NCBI RefSeq assembly: GCF_900172295.1
Contig: NZ_FWFL01000001.1
Location: 496,001 to 560,000 of the forward strand
From: Roseovarius litorisediminis
GTDB lineage: Bacteria; Pseudomonadota; Alphaproteobacteria; Rhodobacterales; Rhodobacteraceae
Direction: 5' to 3'
DNA: 64,000 nucleotides
Shown: piece by piece, positions 45,639-56,034 of the stretch
How positions within the stretch are numbered: the first letter of the stretch is position 1
Layout: the number at the start of each line of letters is the position of its first letter
Position numbers and translations under genes: made by a program
The notes under the pieces: generated by a model
Told to the model about the DNA's origin: nothing
Databases searched by the model: none
What the model saw: the letters and a program-made list of their open reading frames with translations, nothing else

Positions 45639-48059
45639 ATGAAAACCACAACGCGTGTGGCAGTGATCGGCGGCGGTGTCGTTGGCTGTTCGGTGCTGTA
45701 TCACCTGACCAAACTGGGCTGGTCTGACGTGATGCTGATCGAGCGCTCTGAGTTGACCAGCGGCTCGACCTGGCACGCTGCGGGCGGGTTTCATACGCTC
45801 AATGGCGACACCAACATGGCGGCGCTGCAGGGCTATACGATCAAGCTCTATAAGGAACTGGAAGAGATCACCGGCATGTCCTGCGGGTTGCACCATGTCG
45901 GTGGTGTGACTCTGGCCGACAACCAGGACCGTTTCGATATGCTGTTGGCTGAACGGGCCAAGCACCGCTACATGGGGCTGGATACCCATATCGTGACACC
46001 AGACGAGATCAAAAAGATCGCACCGATCACCAACACCGACGGTATTCTGGGCGCGCTCTATGATCCGCTTGATGGCCACCTGGACCCGTCAGGCACCACC
46101 CATGCCTATGCCAAGGCCGCACGTATGGGCGGGGCCTCGATTGAAACACACTGCAAGGTTATTGAAACCAACCAGCGCCCGGACGGCACCTGGGATGTGG
46201 TGACAGACAAAGGCACCATCCACGCAGAGCATGTCGTGAATGCCGGTGGCCTGTGGGCCCGCGAAGTGGGCGCCATGGCGGGTATCTATGTGCCCCTGCA
46301 CCCGATGGAGCATCAATATATAGTCACCGATGATATTGCCGAAATCTACGAACGCGACGAGGAGCATCCGCATGTGATGGATCCGGCGGGTGAATCCTAT
46401 CTGCGGCAAGAGGGGCGCGGCCTGTGCATCGGTTTTTACGAACAACCCTGCAAGCCCTGGGCTGTCGACGGCACGCCCTGGGATTTTGGTCATGAGCTGC
46501 TACCTGACAATCTGGACAAGATCGAAGACAGCATCGAGTTTGCCTATCGCCGCTTTCCTGTACTGGAGGCGGCCGGAGTCAAATCTGTGATCCACGGGCC
46601 GTTCACTTTTGCCTCGGATGGTAACCCACTGGTCGGGCCGGTGCCGGGCCTGCGCAACTATTGGAGCGCGTGCGGTGTCATGGCCGGGTTCAGCCAGGGT
46701 GGTGGTGTCGGTCTGATGCTGGCACAGTGGATGATTGAGGGCGAATGTGAGCGTGATGTGACCGCGATGGACGTGGCCCGCTTTGGCGACTGGATCACGC
46801 CAGGCTACACCCGCCCCAAGGTGATTGAGAACTACCAGAAACGGTTCAGCGTCGCCTACCCCAATGAAGAACTGCCCGCCGCGCGCCCCTTCCGCCAGAC
46901 ACCAATGTATGATGTCTTTGACAAGATGGGGGCAGTCTGGGGTCAGCAATACGGGCTGGAAGTGGTGAACTACTTTGCGGAAGAGGATGAACCGCGATAC
47001 GAAACGCCGTCTTTCCGCCGCTCGAATGCATGGGAGGCCACCGCACGTGAGGTCCGCGCCGTGCGCGAAAGCGTGGGCATCAACGAAGTCCATAACTTTG
47101 GCAAATACCTTGTCACCGGCCCCAATGCCCGGGGCTGGCTTGACCGGATCATGGCTGGGCGCATCCCCAGGCCGGGTCGCGTATCCCTGACCCCAATGCT
47201 AAGCCCCAAGGGGCGCCTGATAGGTGATTTCACTGTCAGTTGTCTGGGCGCCGAGGCGTTTCAGCTGACGGCCTCGTATGGTGCGCAGGCCTATCACATG
47301 CGCTGGTTCCAGATGAACGAGGCCGAGGATGTAGCGGTCGAGAACATCAGTGACCGGTTGAACGGATTTCAGATTGCTGGTCCATGGGCGCGTGAAGTGC
47401 TGGTGGCCTGTACACGTGACAAAGTGGGCGACATGAAGTTCATGGATCTGCGCCACGCCACGATCGGCATGGTCGACTGCCTGATCCAGCGCGTCAGCTA
47501 CACCGGCGACCTGGGTTACGAAATCTATTGCGATCCAATGTCACAGCGCGCCCTCTGGGATGTGTTGATGCGCGAGGGACATGCCTACGACATTCAGCCC
47601 TTCGGCATGCGCGCAATGATGTCCCTGCGTCTGGACCGGTTTTTTGGCTCTTGGCTGAGTGAATTTTCGCCCGACTACACCCCAGGTGAAACCAGAATGG
47701 ACCGGTTTATCCGCTTTGACAAGACAACAGATTTCATCGGCCGTGCCGCCGCTTCAGCCGAACGTGAAAGCGGCTCGGAACGCAAGCTGGTGGCGTTCGA
47801 AGTGGACGCCCTTGATGCCGACGCACATGGCTACGAGCCGATCTGGATCGACGGTAAGGTGCAGGGGTTCTGCACCTCGGGCGGGTATTCGCACCATGCA
47901 AAGAAATCCATCGCCCTTGGCCTGATTCCACGAGACCTGGCCGAGGCTGCCGAATACAGCACTCTGACCGCCAAGATCGAAATTCTTGGGCAGATGCGCC
48001 CGGCTACACTGATCAGTGATCCCCTGCTCGATCCTGAAGGTGACCACATGCGCAGCTAG
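45639..48059 (+). CDS. Dimethylglycine/sarcosine dehydrogenase-like flavoprotein, copy B
   Basis: An 806-residue enzyme of the same architecture as copy A: FAD motif VAVIGGGVVGCSVLYHLTKL at residues 7-26, LTSGSTWHAAGGFHTLNGD with the flavin-linking His, a mid-region LGALYDPLDGHLDPSGTTHA, and a C-terminal GcvT-like folate part (EVHNFGKYLVTGPNARGWL then DLGYEIYCD). Start ATG 45639 has a strong AAAGGAGGGG; the long in-frame extension upstream is not family-like. It may act on another methylamine-type compound than copy A. Divergent from copy A with the Cys-rich gene between. Confidence 0.87.
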   Translation: MKTTTRVAVIGGGVVGCSVLYHLTKLGWSDVMLIERSELTSGSTWHAAGGFHTLNGDTNMAALQGYTIKLYKELEEITGMSCGLHHVGGVTLADNQDRFDMLLAERAKHRYMGLDTHIVTPDEIKKIAPITNTDGILGALYDPLDGHLDPSGTTHAYAKAARMGGASIETHCKVIETNQRPDGTWDVVTDKGTIHAEHVVNAGGLWAREVGAMAGIYVPLHPMEHQYIVTDDIAEIYERDEEHPHVMDPAGESYLRQEGRGLCIGFYEQPCKPWAVDGTPWDFGHELLPDNLDKIEDSIEFAYRRFPVLEAAGVKSVIHGPFTFASDGNPLVGPVPGLRNYWSACGVMAGFSQGGGVGLMLAQWMIEGECERDVTAMDVARFGDWITPGYTRPKVIENYQKRFSVAYPNEELPAARPFRQTPMYDVFDKMGAVWGQQYGLEVVNYFAEEDEPRYETPSFRRSNAWEATAREVRAVRESVGINEVHNFGKYLVTGPNARGWLDRIMAGRIPRPGRVSLTPMLSPKGRLIGDFTVSCLGAEAFQLTASYGAQAYHMRWFQMNEAEDVAVENISDRLNGFQIAGPWAREVLVACTRDKVGDMKFMDLRHATIGMVDCLIQRVSYTGDLGYEIYCDPMSQRALWDVLMREGHAYDIQPFGMRAMMSLRLDRFFGSWLSEFSPDYTPGETRMDRFIRFDKTTDFIGRAAASAERESGSERKLVAFEVDALDADAHGYEPIWIDGKVQGFCTSGGYSHHAKKSIALGLIPRDLAEAAEYSTLTAKIEILGQMRPATLISDPLLDPEGDHMRS

Positions 48060-48136
48060 CGATCGGATGCTTGTCAACCGCCTTCGCGCATACAGGTTGG
48101 CCTCTTGCTCTATAGTGCTGCAATGAAAGGATAAAA

Positions 48137-48736
48137 ATGACTGAAATAGCCATTCTGATCCCTGCAGCAGGTGCGTCTTTGCGGATGGAGGGGCGCGATA
48201 AATTATTGGAACAGGTCGATGGCCAACCCCTGTTGCTAAGGCAAGTAAGGATGGCATTGGGTACCGGCGCACCGGTATTGGTTGCCCTGCCCCCCAATCG
48301 TCCGGATCGGTTAGCAGCCCTCAGGACGGCAGTTGATGACCGGCTTGATATCGTTACCGTTCAAAAGGCATCCGAAGGCATGGCCGCGTCAATTCGGGCA
48401 GGTGCAGAGTGGGCCAAATCACTGACGGTCAGGGGCCTGATGATCCTTCCGGCTGATATGCCAAACCTGCAAACGTCCGATCTGAAAGCGATGATGCACG
48501 CCTTTGCAAATGATCACATCCTTCGTGCCACCGATGCTGCGGACACCCCTGGCCACCCGGTGATTTTTCCCAAACGCTTATTTTTCAAGTTGACACAATT
48601 GCAGGGCGACACCGGCGCCCGCGACCTTCTGCAAGGCGAAAGAGTCGTCGCTTTTGCTCTTCCGGATGACCGAGCTACACTCGATCTGGACACCCCGGAA
48701 GCGTGGGCAGACTGGCGCCAGAAAAGCAAGCGTTGA
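48137..48736 (+). CDS. MobA/MocA-like nucleotidyltransferase
   Basis: A 199-residue NTP transferase: LIPAAGASLRMEGRDKLLEQ at residues 7-26, ILPADMPNL near 98 and GHPVIFPKRLFFKLTQLQGD near 140, DLDTPEAW at the end. These are typical of MocA/CoxL-accessory type molybdenum cofactor cytidylyltransferases and their relatives. It could equally be a related sugar-nucleotide enzyme, but the GHPV motif favours molybdopterin. No molybdoenzyme gene is nearby. TATAGTGC precedes the start as a possible -10. Confidence 0.78.
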   Translation: MTEIAILIPAAGASLRMEGRDKLLEQVDGQPLLLRQVRMALGTGAPVLVALPPNRPDRLAALRTAVDDRLDIVTVQKASEGMAASIRAGAEWAKSLTVRGLMILPADMPNLQTSDLKAMMHAFANDHILRATDAADTPGHPVIFPKRLFFKLTQLQGDTGARDLLQGERVVAFALPDDRATLDLDTPEAWADWRQKSKR

Positions 48737-48773
48737 TGCGCGGACTGCGGTTTGTTTCACCGGGATAAAACGA

Positions 48774-48805
48774 AAACAATCCCGGCAATTACGCCGGGAT
48801 TGTTT
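48774..48805 (+). terminator. Rho-independent terminator after the MobA-like gene
   Basis: AAACAATCCCGGC-AATTAC-GCCGGGATTGTTT then CTTG; a 13-bp perfect stem with T-rich descending arm, 37 bases after the stop. Confidence 0.85.
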
Positions 48806-48879
48806 CTTGAAATCGGATCAACCCCCCCACCCGATTTCGGGGGACCGGTGCGCAATGTGCACCAGTCTGCTGCATAACA

Positions 48880-49494
48880 TCATTTCACCAACATTTTCGC
48901 TCTATTCTGGTCAAAGGACTGGCGCGTTTCTTGGTAGGCTTTGACTCCATTGGTTTCATGCAAGGACGGGAAAAGCGCAAAAATCTCTTTGCGCTGCTCC
49001 GCTCCCATACCATCCACAACCTTTTCAGCGGGCTGGAAACATTCGGTCCAGGTGCCGTTTGACAGGATAACCTCGTGCTGTTCGAACATGAAAAGGATGT
49101 AACTTGCCTGGCGCGCTTCAATGACGTCGACGCCTTGGATGCCAACCAGATGTTTGGCTGCAGCCAGAACTTCGGTTTCAACGTCCAGCGCCCCAGCTTT
49201 TTCGTTGTGAATTAAAAAGCGATGCTGCGGGCTGACCAGCATATTGCTCTCGGGCAACCCATTTCCAAGCGCGCCGGCCCGGATCAGAACAGGCTTTAGA
49301 TGTGGCTGCGCCGACAGGTCCTGGGCTGTCAGATCACGGCGGCCGACCCAACAGATTTTCTGCAGCCCATTGTCCCGGGTTATAATCCGATCACCAATTT
49401 TCAATTCCTCAAGAGGGCACTCTCCGCGTGGCGTTGCAATGAACGCACTGGCAACGACATCCTCTGATGGATTACGTGTGGTGAGCCCAATCAT
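48880..49494 (-). CDS. Stand-alone Hint-domain protein
   Basis: A 204-residue protein that is almost all Hint domain: FIATPRGECPLEELKIGDRI, ITRDNGLQKICWVGRRDL, VLIRAGALGNGLPESNMLVS and ILFMFEQHEVILSNGTWTEC. The leading Cys-Phe of the two other Hint proteins is replaced by Ala-Phe (VVASAFIATP), so self-cleavage at that site is unlikely. Start at 49494 is the first Met in frame; an earlier non-ATG start is possible. No adhesin or passenger domain is attached, unlike the copies at 26.4 and 28.1 kb. Confidence 0.75.
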   Translation of the reverse strand: MIGLTTRNPSEDVVASAFIATPRGECPLEELKIGDRIITRDNGLQKICWVGRRDLTAQDLSAQPHLKPVLIRAGALGNGLPESNMLVSPQHRFLIHNEKAGALDVETEVLAAAKHLVGIQGVDVIEARQASYILFMFEQHEVILSNGTWTECFQPAEKVVDGMGAEQRKEIFALFPSLHETNGVKAYQETRQSFDQNRAKMLVK

Positions 49495-50338
49495 GAAGCC
49501 CCCAGCGTGACCGAAGTGAAAGAAAGCCTGCGATCTAATTTCCAGCCAACCATTGCCAAATCCTCTTTACTCCAACACAACGACATCAGATCCAGGACGA
49601 ACGCCACAAATACGACGCGAATTCATTCAAATATCCCGCCTGGAAATCTGCAGGTACACGAGCGATCTTTATCCAACCAATGGCAACACATTGAACATTG
49701 GCCATGCACACTATACGCGCCGAAGCCTCCGCCTTGTGAATGTCATCCGCGTTACACCAACCTGATTTCAAACGCATCCAGTTGATGTAACGCGGTCGAT
49801 TTTCTTACAAATCGCACCCCCAGAAGGGCGACTACTTTCATATCGAATGACAAATCCTGCTCCAAGGAAAATTTTTCGCCGTTCAACCTTGTGTTGTCGC
49901 ACATTCACGATAACTCGCTCTGTCACCAAACGTTAATTTACATTCATAGCGCGAACTTTTTCATTTTTCGCCTATACGACGACATGGTTATTCTTTTCTA
50001 TTTAGACATTTTCGCAAAATGATTAGCGGGGAACAACAACCTTAGGAGGTATTTTGGTTTTGACTTCTGACATGCCATTTCCTCACAAAATCTCGTGGGA
50101 AAAAAGTTTATCGTCGAACCGCTAAAACCTTAAATTGTGTTCAATTAAATGTATTTTGGTTGATCGTGGCGAATCCGGAAACGTATGATTCTAGGTCGCC
50201 TTAAATTTCCGGCTAATCTTCCTGAGCTCCATAATGTAATACCCCTGCAGGGATTAGCTGCCTGTGACAAATTGATTTTAAGGTGTTTCGTATCTGCTTC
50301 TGTGTGGTTTGGAGCCATGCAAATACGGGGCAGTAATA
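49495..50338. other. 844-bp AT-rich intergenic region
   Basis: No convincing gene. It holds a variant of the CGCCTATA motif at about 49970 (TTTTTCGCCTATACG) and a perfect AGGAGGT ribosome-site sequence at 50044-50050. The latter is followed by tiny frames: TTG at 50054 or 50060, or ATG 50072, to a stop just after SLSSNR. Short overlapping ORFs of 12 and 8 codons lie at 49984 and 50019. I would not call any of them a gene without expression data, but the Shine-Dalgarno sequence is unusually good. Confidence 0.4.
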
Positions 50339-50415
<77 letters not shown>

Positions 50416-50505
50416 CTGTGGCGGGCGGTATAGCGGCGTGGGACAGGCCACGCAATCGGGAATTTCAAAATATGTAACGTCCAAACGGCTCAGATTCTAA
50501 AACGC

Positions 50506-50537
50506 AAGCAGGGCCCGGACTAGTCCGGACCCTGCTT
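50506..50537 (-). terminator. Strong hairpin downstream of the small lipoprotein
   Basis: A long near-perfect inverted repeat reading AAGCAGGG-CCCGGAC outward from the centre TAG (with AAGCAGGGTCCGG on the other arm). It lies 25 bases after the small lipoprotein stop at 50562 and probably terminates it. Confidence 0.7.
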
Positions 50538-50561
50538 TCAATTCTTGATTATATGTCTGAA

Positions 50562-50693
50562 TCAGACGGGATTGCCGTATTTGTCATACACGGGCTCAGG
50601 CTCCACTACCATCGGTGCGGGCTCTTCTTGCTGAGCGCAGGCGGACAGGACCATACCGGACATCAGGATGGCAATAAGAGAAAGTATCTTCAT
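50562..50693 (-). CDS. 43-residue lipoprotein
   Basis: A short lipoprotein: signal peptide MKILSLIAILMSGMVLSAC with lipobox LSAC at Cys19, then a Pro/Glu-rich mature peptide ending DKYGNPV. A GGAG ribosome site lies 8 bases before the ATG. Too short for many gene callers. Similar short lipoproteins with a KYGNPV-type tail are familiar in Rhodobacteraceae; role unknown. A palindrome ATAACGTTAT at 50740-50749 is in its promoter region. Confidence 0.65.
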   Translation of the reverse strand: MKILSLIAILMSGMVLSACAQQEEPAPMVVEPEPVYDKYGNPV

Positions 50694-50807
50694 GGTTTTA
50701 CTCCAGTTGATTGCAGACAGAATCACCATAACAACAAAAATAACGTTATGTCGATTGGCAGGTTATACTAAGCGTGTTCCCGCCAAGGCCGAAACTTTAT
50801 CACAGAA

Positions 50808-52028
50808 TCAGCCAAATAGTTCATGAGCCAGCTCCAGCGCGTCAATCAGCGCGTCTATCTCGGCCTTCGTGTTGTACATTCCAAAAGACGCCCTACAAGT
50901 GGCGGTCACACCCAGATGCTCCATCAAGGGCCCGGCACAATGGTGTCCTGCCCGCACCGCAACGCCCTTTTTATCAAGGATTGTACTGATATCATGAGCA
51001 TGGGCGGCGCCTTGCATGGTAAACGAAAATATCGCCGCCTTATCCGGTGCATTACCCTGCACATTCAGCCAGTTTAACCCGCTCAGGCGGGTTTGGGCAT
51101 AGCTGCTCAGGTCGTCTTCATGCGCGGCAATCGCCTCCATTCCGATCTCCATCATGTACTCAAGTGCAACACCCAAGCCAATTGTTTGCACGATTCCCGG
51201 GGTGCCTGCCTCAAATTTCATTGGCGGATCGTTATAACTGACGCGGTCCTTGCAAACCTCGCGAATCATATCACCGCCGCCCATGAAGGGGCGCATTTCG
51301 GCCATCCGTTCCTTGCGGGCAAAGATCGCACCCGAGCCTGAGGGGCCGTAAAGCTTGTGACCGGTGATGGCATAAAAATCGCAGCCGATTTCATCCACGT
51401 TCACGGGCATATGCACGGCCCCCTGACTGCCATCCACCAGAACCGGCACGCCACGTTCGCGCGCTGCGTCACAAATGGTTTTGACATCCACCTTGGTGCC
51501 CAGAACATTGGACAGATGGGTAATGGCAATCAGTTTTGTTTTGGGCGTGATGGCGTCGATCACCCTTTGGGCATCCAGCACCCCACTGGCATCGGTATCG
51601 ACCCAGTTCAGGACCACGCCCTGCCGTTCACGCAGAAAGTGCCAGGGCACGATATTTGCGTGATGTTCCATCACCGACAGCAAAATTTCGTCGCCCGCTT
51701 TCAGGCGCGGCATGGCCCAGCCATAGGCGACCATATTGATGCCCTCGGTTGTTCCCGAATTGAGAACAATCTGTTCCTCATCGGAAACACCCAAAAAACG
51801 GGCAATGATTCCGCGTACAGCTTCGTATTTCTCGGTGGCAATGTTACTCAGAGTATGCAGGCCACGGTGAACATTGGCGTATTCGTGGCTATAGGCATGA
51901 GTGATCGCATCAATCACCACCTGCGGTTTCTGGGCCGAGGCACCATTGTCCAGATACACCAGCGGTTTGCCATTCACTTCGCGGCTGAGAATGGGAAAAT
52001 CCGCACGAATTTTTTCAACATCCAGCAT
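50808..52028 (-). CDS. sufS: Cysteine desulfurase SufS
   Basis: A 406-residue group II cysteine desulfurase that supplies sulfur for Fe-S clusters. PLP lysine in AITGHKLYGPSGSG, catalytic Cys in HHCAGPLMEHLGVTATCRASF (last Cys), N-terminal YLDNGASAQKP and ANVHRGLHTLSN. Start at 52028, two bases before the YIP1-like gene's stop. It is the last gene of the operon, with a second cysteine desulfurase at its other end. Confidence 0.96.
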   Translation of the reverse strand: MLDVEKIRADFPILSREVNGKPLVYLDNGASAQKPQVVIDAITHAYSHEYANVHRGLHTLSNIATEKYEAVRGIIARFLGVSDEEQIVLNSGTTEGINMVAYGWAMPRLKAGDEILLSVMEHHANIVPWHFLRERQGVVLNWVDTDASGVLDAQRVIDAITPKTKLIAITHLSNVLGTKVDVKTICDAARERGVPVLVDGSQGAVHMPVNVDEIGCDFYAITGHKLYGPSGSGAIFARKERMAEMRPFMGGGDMIREVCKDRVSYNDPPMKFEAGTPGIVQTIGLGVALEYMMEIGMEAIAAHEDDLSSYAQTRLSGLNWLNVQGNAPDKAAIFSFTMQGAAHAHDISTILDKKGVAVRAGHHCAGPLMEHLGVTATCRASFGMYNTKAEIDALIDALELAHELFG

Positions 52029-52029
52029 G

Positions 52030-52626
52030 TCACGAGGCTCCCATAACGGCCAGGCCAATTGTTGTTAGAATGATTGCCATGCCAACGGCTATCGCAAAAA
52101 CCGCCAGGATAATAACCCCCACTGATTTGAGCTTGCTATCAAACTGATGGGCCGCATCCACAAAATTTACCAGTATGTAGATACCCCAAAAACTACTGAT
52201 AAGTACCAACAACACCGCCAACATTGGCGCCAGAAGCATAAGCACGGCAACGCCAATCTGTAAAAGCAGCCGTAACACCTGCATCCATGTCAGCAACACC
52301 AGAATATCGCCTAGCCTAGCCTTGCCCCCGATCCTCTGCCCAATCCACTGCAGCGTAAACACCGTAATAACAAGGGCCCCAAAAAGAAGCATCGTGAACA
52401 AGAACGGAGAATGAAACAGTGGAACAAACGCCACGCCATCCGTACCTGCCACAGGTGGCGAAAGCCGGATCGACACGGAATAGACAATCGCATTCAGCAC
52501 CGTCATCAGCGCCAATGCCATCCACAGCCAGCGTCGCGACAGGTTAAAGGCTATCAGTTGTCGCGCCGCGTCTTTCGGCGTCAGCAGCGACTGCACCAGC
52601 AGAGCCTTGAAATCAGGTGGTGTCAT
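52030..52626 (-). CDS. YIP1-family membrane protein in the suf operon (1)
   Basis: A 198-residue protein with about five hydrophobic segments (e.g. WLWMALALMTVLNAIVYSV, FLFTMLLFGALVITVFTL, VLMLLAPMLAVLLVLIS, IILAVFAIAVGMAIILTTIG). It resembles the YIP1-type small membrane proteins of alphaproteobacteria. Start overlaps the next gene's stop (52626). Its place between sufD and sufS suggests a link to Fe-S assembly, but this could be only neighbourhood. Confidence 0.75.
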   Translation of the reverse strand: MTPPDFKALLVQSLLTPKDAARQLIAFNLSRRWLWMALALMTVLNAIVYSVSIRLSPPVAGTDGVAFVPLFHSPFLFTMLLFGALVITVFTLQWIGQRIGGKARLGDILVLLTWMQVLRLLLQIGVAVLMLLAPMLAVLLVLISSFWGIYILVNFVDAAHQFDSKLKSVGVIILAVFAIAVGMAIILTTIGLAVMGAS

Positions 52627-53108
52627 CACACGCTCCATTCCGCTTCACGCAGGGCCGATATCCAGAACCAAAGAAAGATCGCACACCAGATCACACCGAC
52701 CAGTTGCAGGGCCGGGCCGGGGCCGATGAACCCTGCCACCAGCCCATGCAGCAAGACAAGCGGGCTAGCGGCCAGAAAGGACCAGAACAACGCCAGCCGC
52801 GCGCCAAAGCCGGTGCCCTTTCCGCCAATCGCCCGCGCCAGCCAATGACTGACCAGCGCCAGCGCATACATGATCAAAGGTGCGATAAATATCCATGCCA
52901 ACAGAGTGCCGCCCAAAAGCGGGTTCAATTCCTGCCCTGTCAGATGCGCCTCACGCGCCAGACGCGGCCACTGCGCGATGAACACCACGGCACACCCGGC
53001 CAGCAGGATCACCAACGCCCTGTCCTCGCGTGGCCCCATCTGCAACAGTCGGCGCATAACCCGGCGCGGCCCCCGATAGGTGGCTGCTATATCGCGGGTG
53101 ACAGGCAT
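52626..53108 (-). CDS. YIP1-like membrane protein in the suf operon (2)
   Basis: A 160-residue protein with hydrophobic segments ALVILLAGCAVVFIAQW, LAWIFIAPLIMYALALV and LFWSFLAASPLVLLHGLVAGF, and a cytoplasmic basic N-terminus. Overlaps sufD by one base and the following YIP1 gene by one base. Weakly like YIP1 but shorter. Part of the same coupled row sufD-yip1-yip1-sufS. Confidence 0.7.
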   Translation of the reverse strand: MPVTRDIAATYRGPRRVMRRLLQMGPREDRALVILLAGCAVVFIAQWPRLAREAHLTGQELNPLLGGTLLAWIFIAPLIMYALALVSHWLARAIGGKGTGFGARLALFWSFLAASPLVLLHGLVAGFIGPGPALQLVGVIWCAIFLWFWISALREAEWSV

Positions 53109-54393
53109 CAGCCGCGCCTGCGTGTCAGCCAGCCTTCCAGCCGGCCCACGATGTCCGCACGCAGGCCTTCATCTTCGATTTCGTCCACGGCCTCGGCCAG
53201 AAAGGCCAGTGTCAGCAGATCGGTTGCGATGCTTTTTGGCACACCGCGGGCACGCAGGTAAAACAGCCCCTCTTCGTCTATCGCCCCCGAGGTACTACCG
53301 TGCGAGCAGGCCACATCATCGGCATAAATCTCAAGTTCTGGCTTCGCCAGAAACTGGCTGTCGTCGTCCAGCAAAAGTGATTGGCTGATCTGATAGCCGT
53401 CAGTTTTCTGCGCCCCGGCCTTGACCAAAATCTTGCCCTGAAACACACCCGTTGCCCCGTTTCGCAGAACCTTTTTGAAAACCTGGCGGCTTTCACATCG
53501 CTCGGCATCATGGGTAATGAACACCGTGTCATCATGGTGGAAATCGCCGTCGCCCATGGCGGCACCTGCCACATGTGCGATAGCATCATCACCCGCCAGT
53601 TCGATCACGCATTCATTACGGGTCAGCACACCATTGGCGGTCATGGTAAAGGATTTGAACGCACTTTCGGCCCCAAGCCGAGCAAAAATATGCGTGACCG
53701 CCCGGCGTTCATGATCACGGCCCTGCGCACGCACATGGTGAAAGGCGGCGCCATCGCCTACGTCGATTTCCATGACCTTGTTGAAACGCGCAGCAGCCGG
53801 ACCGTTTTCAAGCAATGTCAGGCTGGCGCCTTTGTCCAGCTTGACAACATGGTGCAAGATCGCATCTGAACTTACTGATTTATGTCTATAAATCAGGTGG
53901 ATTGGCTTGCTGGCATTACCCGTCACATGGATCAGGACACCATCGGTTGCCAACGCAGTATTCAGCGCGGCCAAAGGGCGATCAACCGGGTTTTGACCCC
54001 GTTTTTCCAACGCGCCGTAAATGTCTTTGGCCCAATGGATATCAGCCTGCCCAGCCCCAAAAAGACGTTCAATCGTGACGCCCTCAAGGCTCAGGTCATC
54101 GCTGGCGTCTTCGTCAAAGACACCATCAACGAAAACAATCTTCAGACGGTCCACCGCATCGAACAAAGGGGCTTCGTCGTTATCAAAAAGCGCTGCCTCG
54201 GGCACATCTTGCTGTGTCAGGCTATCCGGGCGGGTAAATTTCCAATATTCATCGCGCCGGTCCGGCAGGCCCATTGCGCGCAGGCGTTCAAGGGCATCCC
54301 CCCGTATCGCATCGGCCCAGGCGGCACCCTTTGGCGGAACAACATTGGCAAGCCTTTCCTGGGTTGCGTCCAGTTTCTTTCGCGCAATCGCCA

Positions 54394-54394
<1 letters not shown>
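53108..54394 (-). CDS. sufD: Fe-S cluster assembly protein SufD
   Basis: A 428-residue SufD, partner of SufB in the SufBC2D scaffold. It has the beta-helix end seen in the family: FITHDAERCESRQVFKKVLR, GVFQGKILVKAGAQKTDGY and VACSHGSTSGAIDEEGLFYLRARG, then a C-terminal helix. Shares its start region with the sufC stop. No sign of damage. Confidence 0.95.
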
Positions 54395-55149
<755 letters not shown>

Positions 55150-55184
55150 TTATTTCTTCCTCGTGCTTGCATTTTAAACGCGGC

Positions 55185-55790
55185 TCAGGGCCGTGTCATC
55201 ATCTCGATAATATTCAACAACCTGTCCGCCGGAACCGGCATCGGGGTCACTTCAAACTCGGCCATGCGGCCAATCAGGCGTCGGGGTGCGCCCAGGAAAC
55301 TCTCAATTCGGTGGTATTGCTTACGGCGTTTATAGTCGTCCACCAGCATGGTCACCGGTTTGGTGGTGCGCAGGGCTGTCGCTATGGCGCAGCCGGGGCG
55401 AAACCGCCCGTCCACCAGCACCACGTCGGGCTGTAGAAACTCGGGCAGGTTCCAAACACCCAGCGGATAACGGGCGTATTGCTGCCAGCCGCTGTGATCC
55501 ACCGGATGGCCCCAGGCCTTGGTTGGCCCGATATCGGCCCAAATCACGTCGACCTGCGTGTCTTTTGCCGGTGCTGTTTGCGCGAACCAGTCGCGCATCA
55601 TCATCGCCCAGTCCTTGTCGCTTTCGACCGAAAAAATCCGCTTGCCTGGCATTTCGGCGGCCATGATCGTTGAACCGCCCGCCCCATATTCCAGAATGAC
55701 ATCCGCCGCAGCATAAGCCACGCGCAAGGCGTTGGCCTCGGCCTCGGGCATGATCATCTCAGGCCGGGAAATGGTCGCCGCCGCAGTCAT
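55185..55790 (-). CDS. Methyltransferase-like protein in the suf operon
   Basis: A 201-residue protein with a SAM-type motif: ADVILEYGAGGSTIMAAEM near residue 30, then RIFSVESDKDW, DVIWADIGPTKAWG and PDVVLVDGRFRPGCAIATAL. It resembles small Rossmann-fold methyltransferases but motif IV is unusual (DGRFRP). Its Met at 55790 is one base after the preceding gene's stop; the longer in-frame reading is not used. Role inside the suf operon is unknown. Confidence 0.68.
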   Translation of the reverse strand: MTAAATISRPEMIMPEAEANALRVAYAAADVILEYGAGGSTIMAAEMPGKRIFSVESDKDWAMMMRDWFAQTAPAKDTQVDVIWADIGPTKAWGHPVDHSGWQQYARYPLGVWNLPEFLQPDVVLVDGRFRPGCAIATALRTTKPVTMLVDDYKRRKQYHRIESFLGAPRRLIGRMAEFEVTPMPVPADRLLNIIEMMTRP

Positions 55791-55791
55791 C

Positions 55792-56034
55792 TTAATCCGG
55801 CCCCTGATCTTTATCTGTTTGCAAATCGCGTCCAAAAGACCTGTTTTCCAAAACCTTAACGATGAGAAACGCCAGGGCCCAACCGGCCAGTGCCCCGAGG
55901 ACAACCCCAATCAGTGGGTTTCCATGCGCCGTGGTATTCACATGGAAAATTCCCACCATCCCGCCAAGAACGGGCAGCGCAAAGGGAAGAACCGCAGCAA
56001 TTCTGCGTGCCAGCGGTTGCGGAGCATTAGCCAA
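55792..56034 (-). CDS. 80-residue two-helix membrane protein, TTG start
   Basis: A small membrane protein from TTG at 56034 ([20 protein letters not shown] at the start) with hydrophobic stretches [18 protein letters not shown] and [21 protein letters not shown] and a charged tail. GGAGGG lies 9 bases upstream of the TTG. Its start is inside the last codons of sufB, so translation is coupled. No family recognised. Confidence 0.65.
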   Translation of the reverse strand: MANAPQPLARRIAAVLPFALPVLGGMVGIFHVNTTAHGNPLIGVVLGALAGWALAFLIVKVLENRSFGRDLQTDKDQGPD

